A stretch of DNA of 64,000 nt, from positions 3,182,001 to 3,246,000 of the forward strand of contig NZ_QKWY01000001.1 in assembly GCF_003248355.1 (NCBI RefSeq), given 5' to 3'. Source of the stretch: Streptomyces sp. AC1-42W. GTDB lineage: Bacteria > Actinomycetota > Actinomycetes > Streptomycetales > Streptomycetaceae. The position numbers and the translations under genes are program-made. Under the pieces are notes generated by a model that was not told the DNA's origin, ran no database searches, and saw nothing but the letters and a program-made list of their open reading frames with translations. Each line of letters begins with the position of its first letter. The first letter of the stretch is position 1. Positions 28,304 to 38,034 of the stretch are shown in pieces.

Positions 28304-29170
28304 TCAGCAGGGGACGACGGCCACCGGACCCATCGCGTGCGTCAGCGTCGTGTGCGCGACCGGCGACAGCCCGAGCCCGAGCGACTCGCCGCCCCGCCGC
28401 CGCCCGACGACCGTCAGCGCGGCGGTGGCGGACGCGGTGACCAGGGTGCGGGTCGCGGAGCCGTTGACCGGCTCCTTCATGACCTCGACCTGCGGGTACG
28501 CGGCCCGCCGGCCGGCGGTCAGCTCCGCCAGCGAGCGTTCGGCCGCGTCCGCCGCCGCGTTCCGGTCGAACACGGGCCCGCCGGACAGCATCGAGGAGAA
28601 CATCGTCCAGCCGTGCACGATCCGCAGCCGGGCGCCGGGATGCGCCGCCGCCGTCTCGAACGCGAAGTCCAGCACCCCTTCGCTGCTCTCGTCGGCCGCC
28701 ACCCCGGCGACGATGTCCGGGAAGACCTCGTCCGGGCCGCCGCCGGGCTCCTCGCCGTCCCGGCCGCCGTGCACGATCACCACCGGGCACTTCGCCATCG
28801 ACGCCGTCGCCAGGCTGTTGGACCCGAGCATCAGGGACCGGAACCCGCCGAGCCCCCGCGAACCGAGTACCACCAGCGAGGCGTCCCGGCTCAGCGAGAC
28901 CAGCGCGGCGGCGGGGAAGTCGAGCGGGGCCAGCGTGGTGGGCCGCAGCCCCGGCGCGATCCGGTCGGCCCGGCGCACCGCCGAGGCCAGCAGCTCACCC
29001 GCCTCCCGCTCCTGCGCGGCCTGGTCGGCGCGCCGGTCGAGCTGCCGCACATGCACGATCAGCAGGGGCAGGGCGCGTGCGACGGCCTCGCGGGCCGCCC
29101 AGTCCAGGGCCTCCAGACTGTGCGTGGAGCCGTCGACCGCCGCGATCACGGGAAGCTCGGTGCCGCTCAT
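28304..29170 (-). CDS. Universal stress protein, tandem UspA domains
   Basis: 288 residues from ATG 29170 with GAGAGGAA upstream. Two UspA domains: residues 1-140, starting PVIAAVDGSTHSLEALDWAA and closing with VVLGSRGLGGFRSLMLGSN, and residues 150-288, starting PDIVAGVAADESSEGVLDFA. The first has the ATP-binding G-2x-G-9x-G(S/T)-type loop. Such proteins are common in Streptomyces and respond to stress or dormancy. It stands alone between lnt and a divergent small gene. Confidence 0.88.
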   Translation of the reverse strand: MSGTELPVIAAVDGSTHSLEALDWAAREAVARALPLLIVHVRQLDRRADQAAQEREAGELLASAVRRADRIAPGLRPTTLAPLDFPAAALVSLSRDASLVVLGSRGLGGFRSLMLGSNSLATASMAKCPVVIVHGGRDGEEPGGGPDEVFPDIVAGVAADESSEGVLDFAFETAAAHPGARLRIVHGWTMFSSMLSGGPVFDRNAAADAAERSLAELTAGRRAAYPQVEVMKEPVNGSATRTLVTASATAALTVVGRRRGGESLGLGLSPVAHTTLTHAMGPVAVVPC

Positions 29171-29320
29171 GGGTTCCTCTCGCCGATCCGACCTGCTCCG
29201 TACGCTACGGCCCCGCGTACCGGGGTGCCGAGGCGGGGGCGGCCGTCCGGGCCGGGGCACGGTGTGCTCCGGTACGCCGTTGTGCCGGTGGGCGGGGCCT
29301 TCGGCGCCTATGCTCGCGGA

Positions 29321-29698
29321 ATGGAGCAGAGCGAAGTCGTGAAGCGCGTGGTCGGCATCCTGACCGAGGCGGGCGAGATGCGCCGGCTGCTGGAGGAGAA
29401 TCCCGACCGCGACGACGCCGACACCGATTCGACCGTGGTCACCGCCCTTCTCAACGAGACGATGCCGAGGATCTCGATCCCGGAGGACGCCACCGTCGAG
29501 GACGTGGTGGTGGTTGTCGGTCGCGAGGTCGGCGGCGCGGTGGAACAGCTCGTCGGGGCGTTCACCCTGGCGTTCGCCATGCTGGCCCAGGTGCACGACT
29601 CCGGGCAGACCGACGTGACGTCGGCGGACGTGCTCCAGGACCTCGCCCTGCGCGCCGAGCAGTTCGGCGCCGAGGGCCCCGGCGACACGGAGATCTGA
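29321..29698 (+). CDS. Conserved hypothetical protein
   Basis: 125 residues from ATG 29321. The protein is acidic and helical (MEQSEVVKRVVGILTEAGEM ... VVGREVGGAVEQLVGAFTLA), without membrane segments or known motifs that I recognise. GC-skewed codon use supports it as real. It is divergent from the stress protein and convergent with the uppP remnant. Confidence 0.65.
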   Translation: MEQSEVVKRVVGILTEAGEMRRLLEENPDRDDADTDSTVVTALLNETMPRISIPEDATVEDVVVVVGREVGGAVEQLVGAFTLAFAMLAQVHDSGQTDVTSADVLQDLALRAEQFGAEGPGDTEI

Positions 29699-29791
29699 AC
29701 CCCGCCCCGTACCGGCATGCCCCCGTACCCGCGTTCCCACGGACACCCGAGCCCGCCGTCCCGGCCGTGACCGGGGCGGCGGGCCGCGGGG

Positions 29792-29920
29792 TCAGCCGCC
29801 CGACTCGCCCGCGTGCGGGCTGAGCGTGTCGGTGCCCACCAGGGCGAAGATCACCACGCCGAGGATGATCCGGTAGATCACGAACGGCATGAAGGACTTG
29901 GTCGTGATGAACTTCATGAA
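29792..29920 (-). pseudogene. uppP: C-terminal remnant of undecaprenyl-diphosphatase
   Basis: The minus strand reads FMKFITTKSFMPFVIYRIIL, then GVVIFALVGTDTLSPHAGES and GG before the stop at 29792. This is the end of UppP/BacA, which recycles the undecaprenyl lipid carrier. The homology stops sharply at 29920, and the adjoining sequence is unrelated, so the gene was cut by an insertion or rearrangement whose left boundary is here. The rest of uppP is not in the window. Confidence 0.85.
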
Positions 29921-29968
29921 CGAAACTATGTCGACGTGTCCTGAGCGGCTTTGACCTGCTGTTTTCCA

Positions 29969-30277
29969 TCATTTTTCAAGATCGAACAGTAGGGCGGTGG
30001 GAGATGGCGCCTTCCAGTGCTCTCTCTCGCCGGCCGCGAAGCGCAGCCACCTGGTTCGCAGCGAATCGGCAATCTCCTGCTCTCTGGCCAGGGCGAGGTG
30101 CGAGTGGAGACCTTCCACGCCGGCGACCTCGCGGCCCATGCGGGTCCCCACAGTGATGAGACTCTGTCGTTCTTCGTCCAGCCACTCCTTGCCGCCGTGA
30201 CGAAGCAGGTACAGCCGCTTCCCGCGTTTGTGGTCGCGGGGAACCGGCCCCTGACCTGCGGCCAAACTGTCCGACAA
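29969..30277 (-). CDS. Hypothetical protein, possibly a fragment
   Basis: 102 residues from a TTG; middle segment RLYLLRHGGKEWLDEERQSL and C-terminus ending LLFDLEK. I do not recognise it. Charged, helical composition and a consistent reading frame support coding, but the weak start and position just beyond a broken uppP suggest it has lost its N-terminus. Confidence 0.4.
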   Translation of the reverse strand: MSDSLAAGQGPVPRDHKRGKRLYLLRHGGKEWLDEERQSLITVGTRMGREVAGVEGLHSHLALAREQEIADSLRTRWLRFAAGEREHWKAPSPTALLFDLEK

Positions 30278-30622
30278 GGCACTGGCCGCAGTGCGCGCCC
30301 CGGTCGCTCACCAGCCCGGATGAGATTCTCGGCAAGGGCAGGATGCATGAGGCCGACTGGGACGACAACGGTGCCCCGGATGATCTGATCGGCACGTGAA
30401 GAGCTGTGCCGTGGTGACCCGCATGCCCTGGCGGTCGCCGGAGGCGCCCCAGCGGTCACCGCACCCCAGCGGGCGCTGGCCGCGTTTCTGCGTCTGCCCG
30501 CCGGGTGATCTCCGCACCGGGGCACCGCTGCTCCGGCACTCGTGCCCGTACGGGGCGGTGTGGCGGGTGGTCGGGTGCACGGTCGTCTCAGGTTGTCGGT
30601 GCCGTCGGCCGGCGTGCGAGGT

Positions 30623-30981
30623 ATGCGCTACTTCAATACGGCCGGGCCGTGCGTCCCCACGCGTCACTACATGGTGCCGGCCCAGGAGCGGCTGCCCAGG
30701 GCCCGCGGGTACATCGAGCAGGGCCAGTACTTCGTGGTGCACGCGCCACGGCAGACCGGGAAGACGACGGTGCTGAGCTGAAGGTGTGGCGCCAGGGCCG
30801 CACCGACCCCCTCGCCGAGGGGCTGGCACAGTTGGGCGACTACCTGGACCGCATGGAGCTGTCCACGGGCACCCTCGTCCTCTTCGATACCCGCCCGCAG
30901 GCAGCTCCGGTCCACGAGCGCACCGCTTTCTCGCAACAGACCACGCCCTCCGGGCGCACCGTCACCCTGCTGCGCGCCTGA
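30623..30981 (+). pseudogene. AAA ATPase gene with large internal deletion
   Basis: The N-terminal part (MRYFNTAGPCVPTRHYMVPA ... FVVHAPRQTGKTTVLS, with Walker A) runs from 30623 into a stop at 30779. The C-terminal part of the same family follows at once in another frame: ELKVWRQGRTDPLAEGLAQL, then GTLVLFDTRPQ and TPSGRTVTLLRA, ending at 30981. In intact relatives these ends are separated by several hundred residues of ATPase domain and lead into an E-x-K nuclease-like motif. About 1 kb has been lost and the remains are out of frame. Confidence 0.75.
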
Positions 30982-31715
30982 CGGCCGGGAGACCTCAACC
31001 AGGAGCGCCCCGGAGCTTCCCTCCCGTGGCAGATCCGTTCAACTCGCTGAGGTGCTTCGCGAAGAGGCCGCTGCCCTCAGCGCGTACTGCACGGCATTGG
31101 AACGTCGTATCGGCGAGCTGGACGGTGCTGTGGGCGAGGCGGCTTTGGACTCGGCCCGGCGTTGGTTGCGGTGAGCAAGGGGGTACGTGGGGTCGATCGA
31201 CCCATTGACCCGGCTTCCAGGAATGCCGCACACGCGTGAGCCCACGCCGGCGGAACTGAAGCCGTACCTCAAGGGATGGAGCCCCTACGGACCGGAACGG
31301 CGCGACGGACGATGACGTGAGCAGCCGGCCAGAGGTGCGGCTCGCACGACTGGTGGCGAGCGGCGCCCGTCAGTCGTCCTTGGCGATCCGCGATCCGCGA
31401 TCCGCGATTCCGGCCGCCGCAAGCCGGGCTGCGCGTTGGCGCGGCCGCTCGTAGAGCTCGCCGTACGACATCCCCGCGCGTAGGCACCGGGATCGGGTAC
31501 CGCCTAAGATCCGGCTGAGGCCGATCGCCACAGGGAACAGAACCGCCCCCTTGATCACCCCGCTGAACGCCTCACCGTCCCGGGCCTTCCCTGAACCTGC
31601 GCGGGTGCCTCGGATGTCAAGGCTGTTCTGCCATCTGAGAACAGGGACTTCCAGCAGCGCTAGGGTTGCCGGAACAGATGGAACGGCACGCTGCCGACCA
31701 GGGGAACGAAACACC
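30982..31715. other. Gene-poor stretch with coding remnants
   Basis: No intact gene is supported. On the plus strand, 31047-31174 reads SVQLAEVLREEAAALSAYCT and continues to a stop as a helical gene end; 31223-31315 encodes a 30-residue peptide (MPHTREPTPAELKPYLKGWS ...). On the minus strand, 31370-31560 reads FSGVIKGAVLFPVAIGLSRI and ends MSYGELYERPRQRA..., another apparent gene end. A short tandem repeat of GCGATCC units lies at 31383-31406. These look like pieces left by deletions. Confidence 0.4.
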
Positions 31716-34091
31716 ATGGGACACGGAGCACGAAAGCAACTGGCGAAGCTGCTTGACGCCTCGGAGCGATGCGGGGACTTCAGTACCCGCATCGAGATGT
31801 CCGCCCGCGCGCTGCGGATCGAGGTCGACGGCGTCGGGGTGCTGCCCCTGCCGTTGCGTGCTCCGGTCACCAAGAAGCTGATCGCGCAGGCCCGGCAGGC
31901 CCGCTTCGGCCGCGGTGAGCAGACCCTGGCCGACACCAGCGTGCGCGACACCTGGGAGATCACTCCGGACCGGATCACCCTGGGCGGCCCCGACTGGGAC
32001 CGCACCCTGAGCGGCGTCCTCGACGGCGTCCGTACCGGGCTCGGTCTGCCGCCCACCACCGTCCTGCGGGCCGAACCGCACGCGCTGCTCGTCTACGGCA
32101 AGGGCCAGTTCTTCCTGCCGCACCAGGACTCCGAGAAGGACGACTCCATGGTGGGCACCCTGGTGGTCTCGCTGCCCTCGTACCACACCGGCGGTGAACT
32201 CGTTGTCTCGCACGCCGGCCGGAGCGTCGTCTACCAGGCATCCCGGGAGAAGCTGACCTTCGCTGCCTTCTACGCGGACTGCCTTCACGAGGTCAAGCCC
32301 GTCAAGTCCGGCTACCGCGTCACCCTCACCATGAACCTCCTCGCCGAACGCACCCGCCCGGCCGGCGGGGACGACGACGGCCCGGTCGCCGACCTGGCCC
32401 ACTGCCTGACCGAACACTTCACCGAGCCGGCCGAAGAGCGCTACGCCTACGGCCGCCAGAAAACGGCGCCCCCGAACCGCCTCGTGTACCTCCTCGACCA
32501 CGAGTACACCCAGCGTGGCCTGGACTGGGACCGCCTCAAGGGTGCCGACGCCACGCGTGCCACCCGGCTCCGCCAGGCCGCCGGGCAGGCAGGCTGCGAG
32601 GCGGTTCTCGCATTGGCCGAGGTGAAAGAGACTTGGGACGCCGTACCGCCCCACGACCGCTACGACTACTACGGCGATGTCGAGCACTTCGACGGCTGCG
32701 AGGACGAGGAATGCGAGGGTGAGTGCCTCCTCGACCCCGACGGGGAGCCCGGGGCCGAGCGCCGCCGCAGCGGCGACTTCTCCGACTACGAGCTGGGCGA
32801 CCTGATCGACGACGAGATCACCCTCGACTGGTGGACCCGCGCCGACGGTGAGCAGATCTCCCTGCCCGTCTCTTACGCCGAGGTGTGCGCCACCACCGAG
32901 AACAAGGACCTCACGCCCTACCAGTCCGAGTACGAGGGCTACATGGGCAACTACGGCAACACCCTGGACCGCTGGTACCGGCGGACCGCAGTGGTGCTCT
33001 GGCCCCGGCAACGCTCGTTCGCGGCACGCGCCGAGGCCGGCTCCGAGGGAGCCCTGCGAGAGATCCAGGGCCACCTGGACACCGGGGAGTTGGAGCTGGC
33101 GCGTACGCTCGCCCGGTCGCTCGCCCCGTTCTGGAAGCATCGCGGTTCGGGCGAAGCGGCCGCTCCACTCTTCACTGCCGCCCTGCACGTCGCTGTGGGA
33201 CTGGAGGAAGCGGACACCGCCGCGATGCTCCTTGCGCCCTTCGGGGTGGAGACCCTGGGCGAGCGACACGTACCCGATCTCGCGGCAGCGGCCGCACGGT
33301 ACGGGCGGACGTGGTCGCGCGGGGCCGTCGGCAGCTGGTTCGGCCCGGTCGCCGCGTACACCGGGGCGGATCGCGCAGCGTGGCTCGAGGCTCTGCCCGG
33401 CCTCTGTGCCGCGCTGCGGACCGCTGACGGTGACGGAGACGCGGTGGCGGCACCGCTGGTCGAGGGCGTCTGGCAAGCGGCCGAGCAGCAGCTCACCGGC
33501 TGGCTCGACGTGGGCCGCGAGGGCATGGAACGGCTGGGAGCTCCCTTGGCCCGCGTCCTGCAGGCGTGCGACCCGAAAACCGCCGGCACGATCGTCACCG
33601 CGCTGCGCGCCCTGCCGGACACCGCCCTGGAATGCCTGCTCCCGGCCTTGCGTACCATGGCCCGCCGACCGACGACCGTACGAGACGGGGCACCCGCGGC
33701 CCACGCCTTCCAGACGCTCGCCGACCACTGCGAGGCCCGGCTCACCGCGGCCGTCACCCGCCCCGTACGCGCGGCGGACGACTGGTCACTCACCCCCGCC
33801 GGCACCTGCCGGTCCGGCTGCGGCCTCTGCCCCGACCTCGACGCCTTCCTCACTTCCCGCACCCGTCGGGTCATGGATTGGCCGCTCGCGAAGGACCGGC
33901 GCCGCCACATCCACAGCCGTATCGATCTGGCCGGCCTGCCCGTGTCCCACACCACCCGGCGTCAGGGACGCCCCTACACCCTGGTCCTGACCAAGACGAA
34001 CGCGGTGTTCACCCGTGAGCAAGCGGCCCGCATCCGCACCGAGACCGACCTCGCGTGGCTGCGGGAGAAATGGCCCCGGCCAAGCGGCTGA
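31716..34091 (+). CDS. 2OG-Fe(II) oxygenase domain protein
   Basis: 791 residues from ATG 31716, with AGGGGAACG upstream. Residues about 110-215 form a prolyl-4-hydroxylase-like double-stranded beta-helix: iron ligands HQDSEKDDSMVG (His, Asp) and DCLHEVKPVKSGYRVTLTMN (His, with the 2-oxoglutarate Arg). The following roughly 570 residues are helical, with no domain I can name; DCEDEECEGE-like acidic segments and a late Cys pair (CRSGCGLCPDLD) may bind metal. Homologous large fusions occur in Streptomyces. Substrate is unknown; protein or nucleotide hydroxylation are both possible. Confidence 0.8.
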   Translation: MGHGARKQLAKLLDASERCGDFSTRIEMSARALRIEVDGVGVLPLPLRAPVTKKLIAQARQARFGRGEQTLADTSVRDTWEITPDRITLGGPDWDRTLSGVLDGVRTGLGLPPTTVLRAEPHALLVYGKGQFFLPHQDSEKDDSMVGTLVVSLPSYHTGGELVVSHAGRSVVYQASREKLTFAAFYADCLHEVKPVKSGYRVTLTMNLLAERTRPAGGDDDGPVADLAHCLTEHFTEPAEERYAYGRQKTAPPNRLVYLLDHEYTQRGLDWDRLKGADATRATRLRQAAGQAGCEAVLALAEVKETWDAVPPHDRYDYYGDVEHFDGCEDEECEGECLLDPDGEPGAERRRSGDFSDYELGDLIDDEITLDWWTRADGEQISLPVSYAEVCATTENKDLTPYQSEYEGYMGNYGNTLDRWYRRTAVVLWPRQRSFAARAEAGSEGALREIQGHLDTGELELARTLARSLAPFWKHRGSGEAAAPLFTAALHVAVGLEEADTAAMLLAPFGVETLGERHVPDLAAAAARYGRTWSRGAVGSWFGPVAAYTGADRAAWLEALPGLCAALRTADGDGDAVAAPLVEGVWQAAEQQLTGWLDVGREGMERLGAPLARVLQACDPKTAGTIVTALRALPDTALECLLPALRTMARRPTTVRDGAPAAHAFQTLADHCEARLTAAVTRPVRAADDWSLTPAGTCRSGCGLCPDLDAFLTSRTRRVMDWPLAKDRRRHIHSRIDLAGLPVSHTTRRQGRPYTLVLTKTNAVFTREQAARIRTETDLAWLREKWPRPSG

Positions 34092-34301
34092 AAGGGGACA
34101 GACAAGCCCCGCGGTTCGCGCGCCTGGAACCGGCAGTCCGCACCCGGGACGCGGATGCCGCCGCGTCCCGGTACCTAGCGGCCGTGCAAGCCTGGGCGGC
34201 CGGCGGACCGGCGCCGGACGGGTAGGCCATCGGCTCGATCACCTCGTGGGAATCTACGCGAAAACGACCTCTCCACGGACACGAATCCGGATCATGGAGG
34301 G

Positions 34302-36944
34302 GTGGAGGACTGGTACGACAGTAACGACCTGGCCGAACTGCGCATCCGCCTCGATGTGGCGCTCGAAGAGAACGTCGAACCACGCGCGGAGCTCGCCGAG
34401 GTGCGAGCCGAGAATCGGCGTCTGCGCACCCGGCTGGGAGTTCCCGCACCCGACGCGCCACGGGCGCTGGCTCCGGTCCCCGAGCCTCCCCCACCCGTCA
34501 TCACGGAAGGCGGCCACGGTCTGCCGTACGCGGACGCGTCCTCCGGGACGGAGGCGAAGATCGCCCTGTTCCGGGCGCTGTTCGCCGGCCGCGAGGACGT
34601 CTACGCCACCCGGTGGGTGGGCGCGAAGTCGGGCCGGACGGGCTGGAGCCCCGCCGAGGACAACCCGTTCGCCAAGAACAAGGCCGAGGCCGAGCGGGTG
34701 TTCCGGCCGCTGACGGACCGGGCCGTCTACAACCACCTCTCCCGCCCCGAGCCCGGTGCCTGGGAGACTCACCTGGGGCTGTACCCGCTGCTGGCTGACG
34801 ACACCTGCCGCCTCCTTGCAGTCGACTTCGACGGCAAGGAGGGCAGCGACTGGCGCGGCGACGCGTCCGCCTACGCCGCCGCCTGCCACGACGCCGGCAT
34901 CCCCGCCCTGGTGGAGGTCTCCCGTTCCGGCACGGGCGCGCACGTGTGAACCTTCTTCACCGCCCCATCCCCGCGGTCACCGCCCGCACACTTGGGATGG
35001 CGCTGTTGCGCCGGGCGATCGACGTCTGCGGGCAGATGACGTTGTCCAGCTACGACCGACTCTTCCCTGCCCGGGACCTGCTGCCGACGAACGCCAAGGG
35101 CAACGCCCGGTTCGGCAACCTGATCGGGCTCCCGCTCCAGGGGGTCTCCCGCCTCAAGGGCACCACGGTGTTCTGCGACCCGCAGACCTGGGAGCCCCAC
35201 CCCGACCAGTTCTCGCAGCTGTCCCAGGTGGAGCGGCTCTCCTCGGCTCAGGTCGAGGCGCTTGTCGACAAGCTCGGCGAGGTCAAGGCGGGCCCGTCAG
35301 CGACCGCGCCGGTCCTGCCGCCCAAGCCCCGGCGGCGCGCGCTGGGGCTTGGGCGGCAGGGGCCGTCGAGGCGATGCTCGCGATCTCCACCAAGGGCCTG
35401 CCGGCAGCCTTGCTTGCCGCACTCAAGCACACGGCGTCGTTCCACAACCCGGAGTTCTACCGCCGCCAGAGCCAGCGGTACTCCACCTGGGACACCCCGC
35501 GCGTGGTCTGCTCCTTCGACGCCACCGACCCGGACTGGATCCGGCTGCCGCGCGGCCTGCGCGACGAAGCGGCCCAGCTCATCGCCGCCGCCGGCGGCAC
35601 ACTCACGATCACCAGCGAGCTTGCGGACGCCGCGCTGATCAGCGCATTCTTCACCGGCGAGCTGACCGAAGCGCAAGCCCGCGCGGTCGACGCGGTCAAC
35701 GGTCACAGCAGCGGAGTGCTCGTGGCGCCGCCGGGCTCGGGCAAGACCGTGATGGCCTGCGCGCTGATCGCCCACCACAAGACGCCCACCGCGATCATCG
35801 TCAACCGCTCCGAGCTGCTGTCGCAGTGGCAGGACCGTCTGGCCACGTTCCTCGATCTCGGCGACGGCCGCGTCGCTTCCCTGGGCGCGGGTAAGGACCC
35901 CCGCGGCCACGTGGTCGACCTGATCATGCTGCAGACACTCAGCCACCGCGACGCCCCCGACGGCCTGCTGGACGGCTACCGTCTGGTGGTCGTCGACGAG
36001 TGCCACGCCGTGGGCGCCCGGGGGGCCGAGGCCGCGATCCGCGAAGCCCGCGCCCCTCGATGGATCGGCCTGTCGGCCACCCCCCCACCGGGCGGACCAG
36101 ATGGATCCGCTGATCACCATGCAGTGCGGACCCATCCGACACGAGATCGCCGACGCCAGCGCGTTCGCCAGGCACCTCATCGTCCACCCCACCTCGTTCA
36201 CCACCGACGAGCCGGGCAACGACGGCGCCTCTTTCCAGGCGATCTACAGCGAACTCGCCGCGAACTGCGATTGCAACACCCAGATCGCCGCCGACATCGC
36301 CGACGCCTCTCGGCGCGGACGGTGCAGCCTGGCCCTGAGCAACCGAGTCGAACACCTCCACCAACTCGCCACGTACCTTGCCGCGCACAGCATCGAACCG
36401 CTGCTCCTGCACGGCGGTATGCCGCCGACCGAGCGAGCCCGGGTCCGCACCCGCGTGGCCGATGAAATGACCACCCCGCCGGTGCCGCTGGCCATCGGCA
36501 AGCTGGCCGGCGAAGGATTCGACGCCCCCAGGCTCGACACCCTGTTCCTCACCAGCCCGGTTTCCTTCAAGGGACGGGTGATTCAGCAGGTCGGCCGGAT
36601 CATGCGCAACACCGAGACGAAGAAGCCCCACGTCGAGGCCCGCGACTACCTCGACGCGGACGTGCCCTGGCTGGAACGCATGCACCACAAGCGTGAGCCG
36701 CATCCTCGAAAGCCGCGGATTCACCGCCACGACCCCCGAGACCCTGCTCCAGTCGCCCGCCCAGCCCGTTGTCCCCGCGCGCCACCGACCGGAGCCCTCA
36801 CAATCCGCGCCGACACCGCCGGTGGCCGAGGTGCGGCGGTGGGCCAAGGACCAGGGGATGGACGTGCCACCGCGAGGCTGACTCCGCAGCGACATCTGGG
36901 ACGCCTGGCACGAGGCCCATCCCCAGGCTCAGCCGGTCAGCTGA
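34302..36944 (+). pseudogene. Degenerate primase-helicase (TOTE conflict-system type) with Lsr2-like C-terminal domain
   Basis: Residues recoverable from several frames give one long protein. First an archaeo-eukaryotic primase domain: EAKIALFRALFAGREDVYAT, CRLLAVDFDGKEG (catalytic hhDhD) and VSRSGTGAHV (SGxGxH). Then a superfamily II helicase: LVAPPGSGKTVMACALI, VVVDECHAVG, GLSATP and VIQQVGRIMRN. Last, VRRWAKDQGMDVPPRG followed by LRSDIWDAWHEAHP, which resembles the Lsr2 DNA-binding domain. Damage includes TGA in place of an expected TGG at 34947, a 1-bp loss just after it, a shift near 35335, a shift in the C-run near 36085, a shift near 36693 and another TGA near 36880. The gene is dead as it stands. 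Confidence 0.75.
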
Positions 36945-36990
36945 TCCGGTGCGCCTGCGGACGTGGGGCGAGGGCGTCCCAGGTCAGTCT

Positions 36991-37260
36991 GTGACGGACG
37001 ACCTGAACACCCTCGCAACGGCACTCTACGTCCGGACCTACGACACGTTGCAGGCTTCGCCGGAACTTGCCCCGTGGCGCCCGGCGGTCGGGACTGCACC
37101 CACGCTCAGTGACTCCGAACTGCTCACCCGCGCCGTAAGGTCGGCGCTCCTCGGCTACACCTCCGAGCGGCGCCGACTGCGCCGTGTCGCGGCGGACTTC
37201 CGCGGCATGCTCCCCTGCGTACCCGGCCAGTCCGGCTACAACAAGCGGTTGCGAGGGGCG
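36991..37260 (+). pseudogene. IS982-family transposase, N-terminal fragment
   Basis: From GTG 36991 the frame reads TDDLNTLATALYVRTYDTLQ, then LSDSELLTRAVRSALLGYTS and PGQSGYNKRLR, the opening of IS982-family transposases. Homology stops near 37255, where the Uma2 gene end begins. Only about 90 of roughly 300 residues remain, and no catalytic residues are present. Confidence 0.8.
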
Positions 37261-37261
37261 G

Positions 37262-37834
37262 TCAGGGCACGAGGCTGTCGAGGTCGATGTCGAGGGGGAT
37301 GGGGACGGATACCTTCAACTGGTTGCGGTGGATGCCGGTGGCCACGTAGGTGCTGGTCATGACGTCGAGTTCGTAGGTGTGGACGGTGGGGGCGCCGGTC
37401 TCGTCCTCGACGCGCCAGAAGTGGGGGATCCTGGCCTGTGCGTACTTGAAGGGCTTCAGGGACCGGTCGCGGTCCGCCGACTCCTCCGAGACGACCTCGA
37501 TGACCAGGGCGACGTCCTCGGGCGCGTACCAGGTCCGGTCGGGGTCGTACGGGGCGGTCGTGATCAGGATGTCCGGCTCGGGGCGGCTCTTCTTGTCGAG
37601 CCGGACGGTCATCTCACGCTCGGCGTCGAACCCGACGGGGGCGGCCTGGCGCAGGGCGAAGGTCAGGTTCTCCACCAGCCGGGCGTGCCAGGACCGCTGC
37701 GGCGACATCATGAAGATCAGGGCTCCGTCGATGAGTTCGGTGTGCCGCGGTGCCTGGGCGAGGCGGTCGAGGTCATCGGCTTCCCAGCCGCTGATCCTGG
37801 GCGGGATCATCCAGTCGGGGAGTTCGGCGGTCAC
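37262..37834 (-). CDS. Uma2 family (DUF820) endonuclease-like protein
   Basis: 190 residues from ATG 37834. The restriction-endonuclease-like fold is shown by ELIDGALIFM, RPEPDILITTAP (Asp), VALVIEVVSEES (Glu) and RSLKPFKYAQARIPHFWRVE. Uma2 proteins are abundant in Streptomyces and cyanobacteria, and their targets are poorly known. Its end abuts the IS982 fragment, which may have replaced downstream DNA but not the coding region. Confidence 0.88.
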   Translation of the reverse strand: MTAELPDWMIPPRISGWEADDLDRLAQAPRHTELIDGALIFMMSPQRSWHARLVENLTFALRQAAPVGFDAEREMTVRLDKKSRPEPDILITTAPYDPDRTWYAPEDVALVIEVVSEESADRDRSLKPFKYAQARIPHFWRVEDETGAPTVHTYELDVMTSTYVATGIHRNQLKVSVPIPLDIDLDSLVP

Positions 37835-38034
37835 GGCTTCCTCCAGGCGCCTCGAAGAGGTCGGGGGCCCTCATCCCGGATCGCGGACACGGGCGCAACG
37901 CTGGTGTCAGCATAGTCGAGCGACCGGACCTCTCACTCGGCCCGTGGTCCGACGAGCCGGAGGCCGGTGATCATCCCGGTGTGGATCCGGACGACGTGGT
38001 CCATGGACGAGCTGCTTCGGCGGAGTGGTGCACG

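Noticed and set aside
31383..31410. GCGATCC tandem units as an iteron-type replication origin
   Set aside because: Only about three units in a gene-debris region and no replication initiator nearby.
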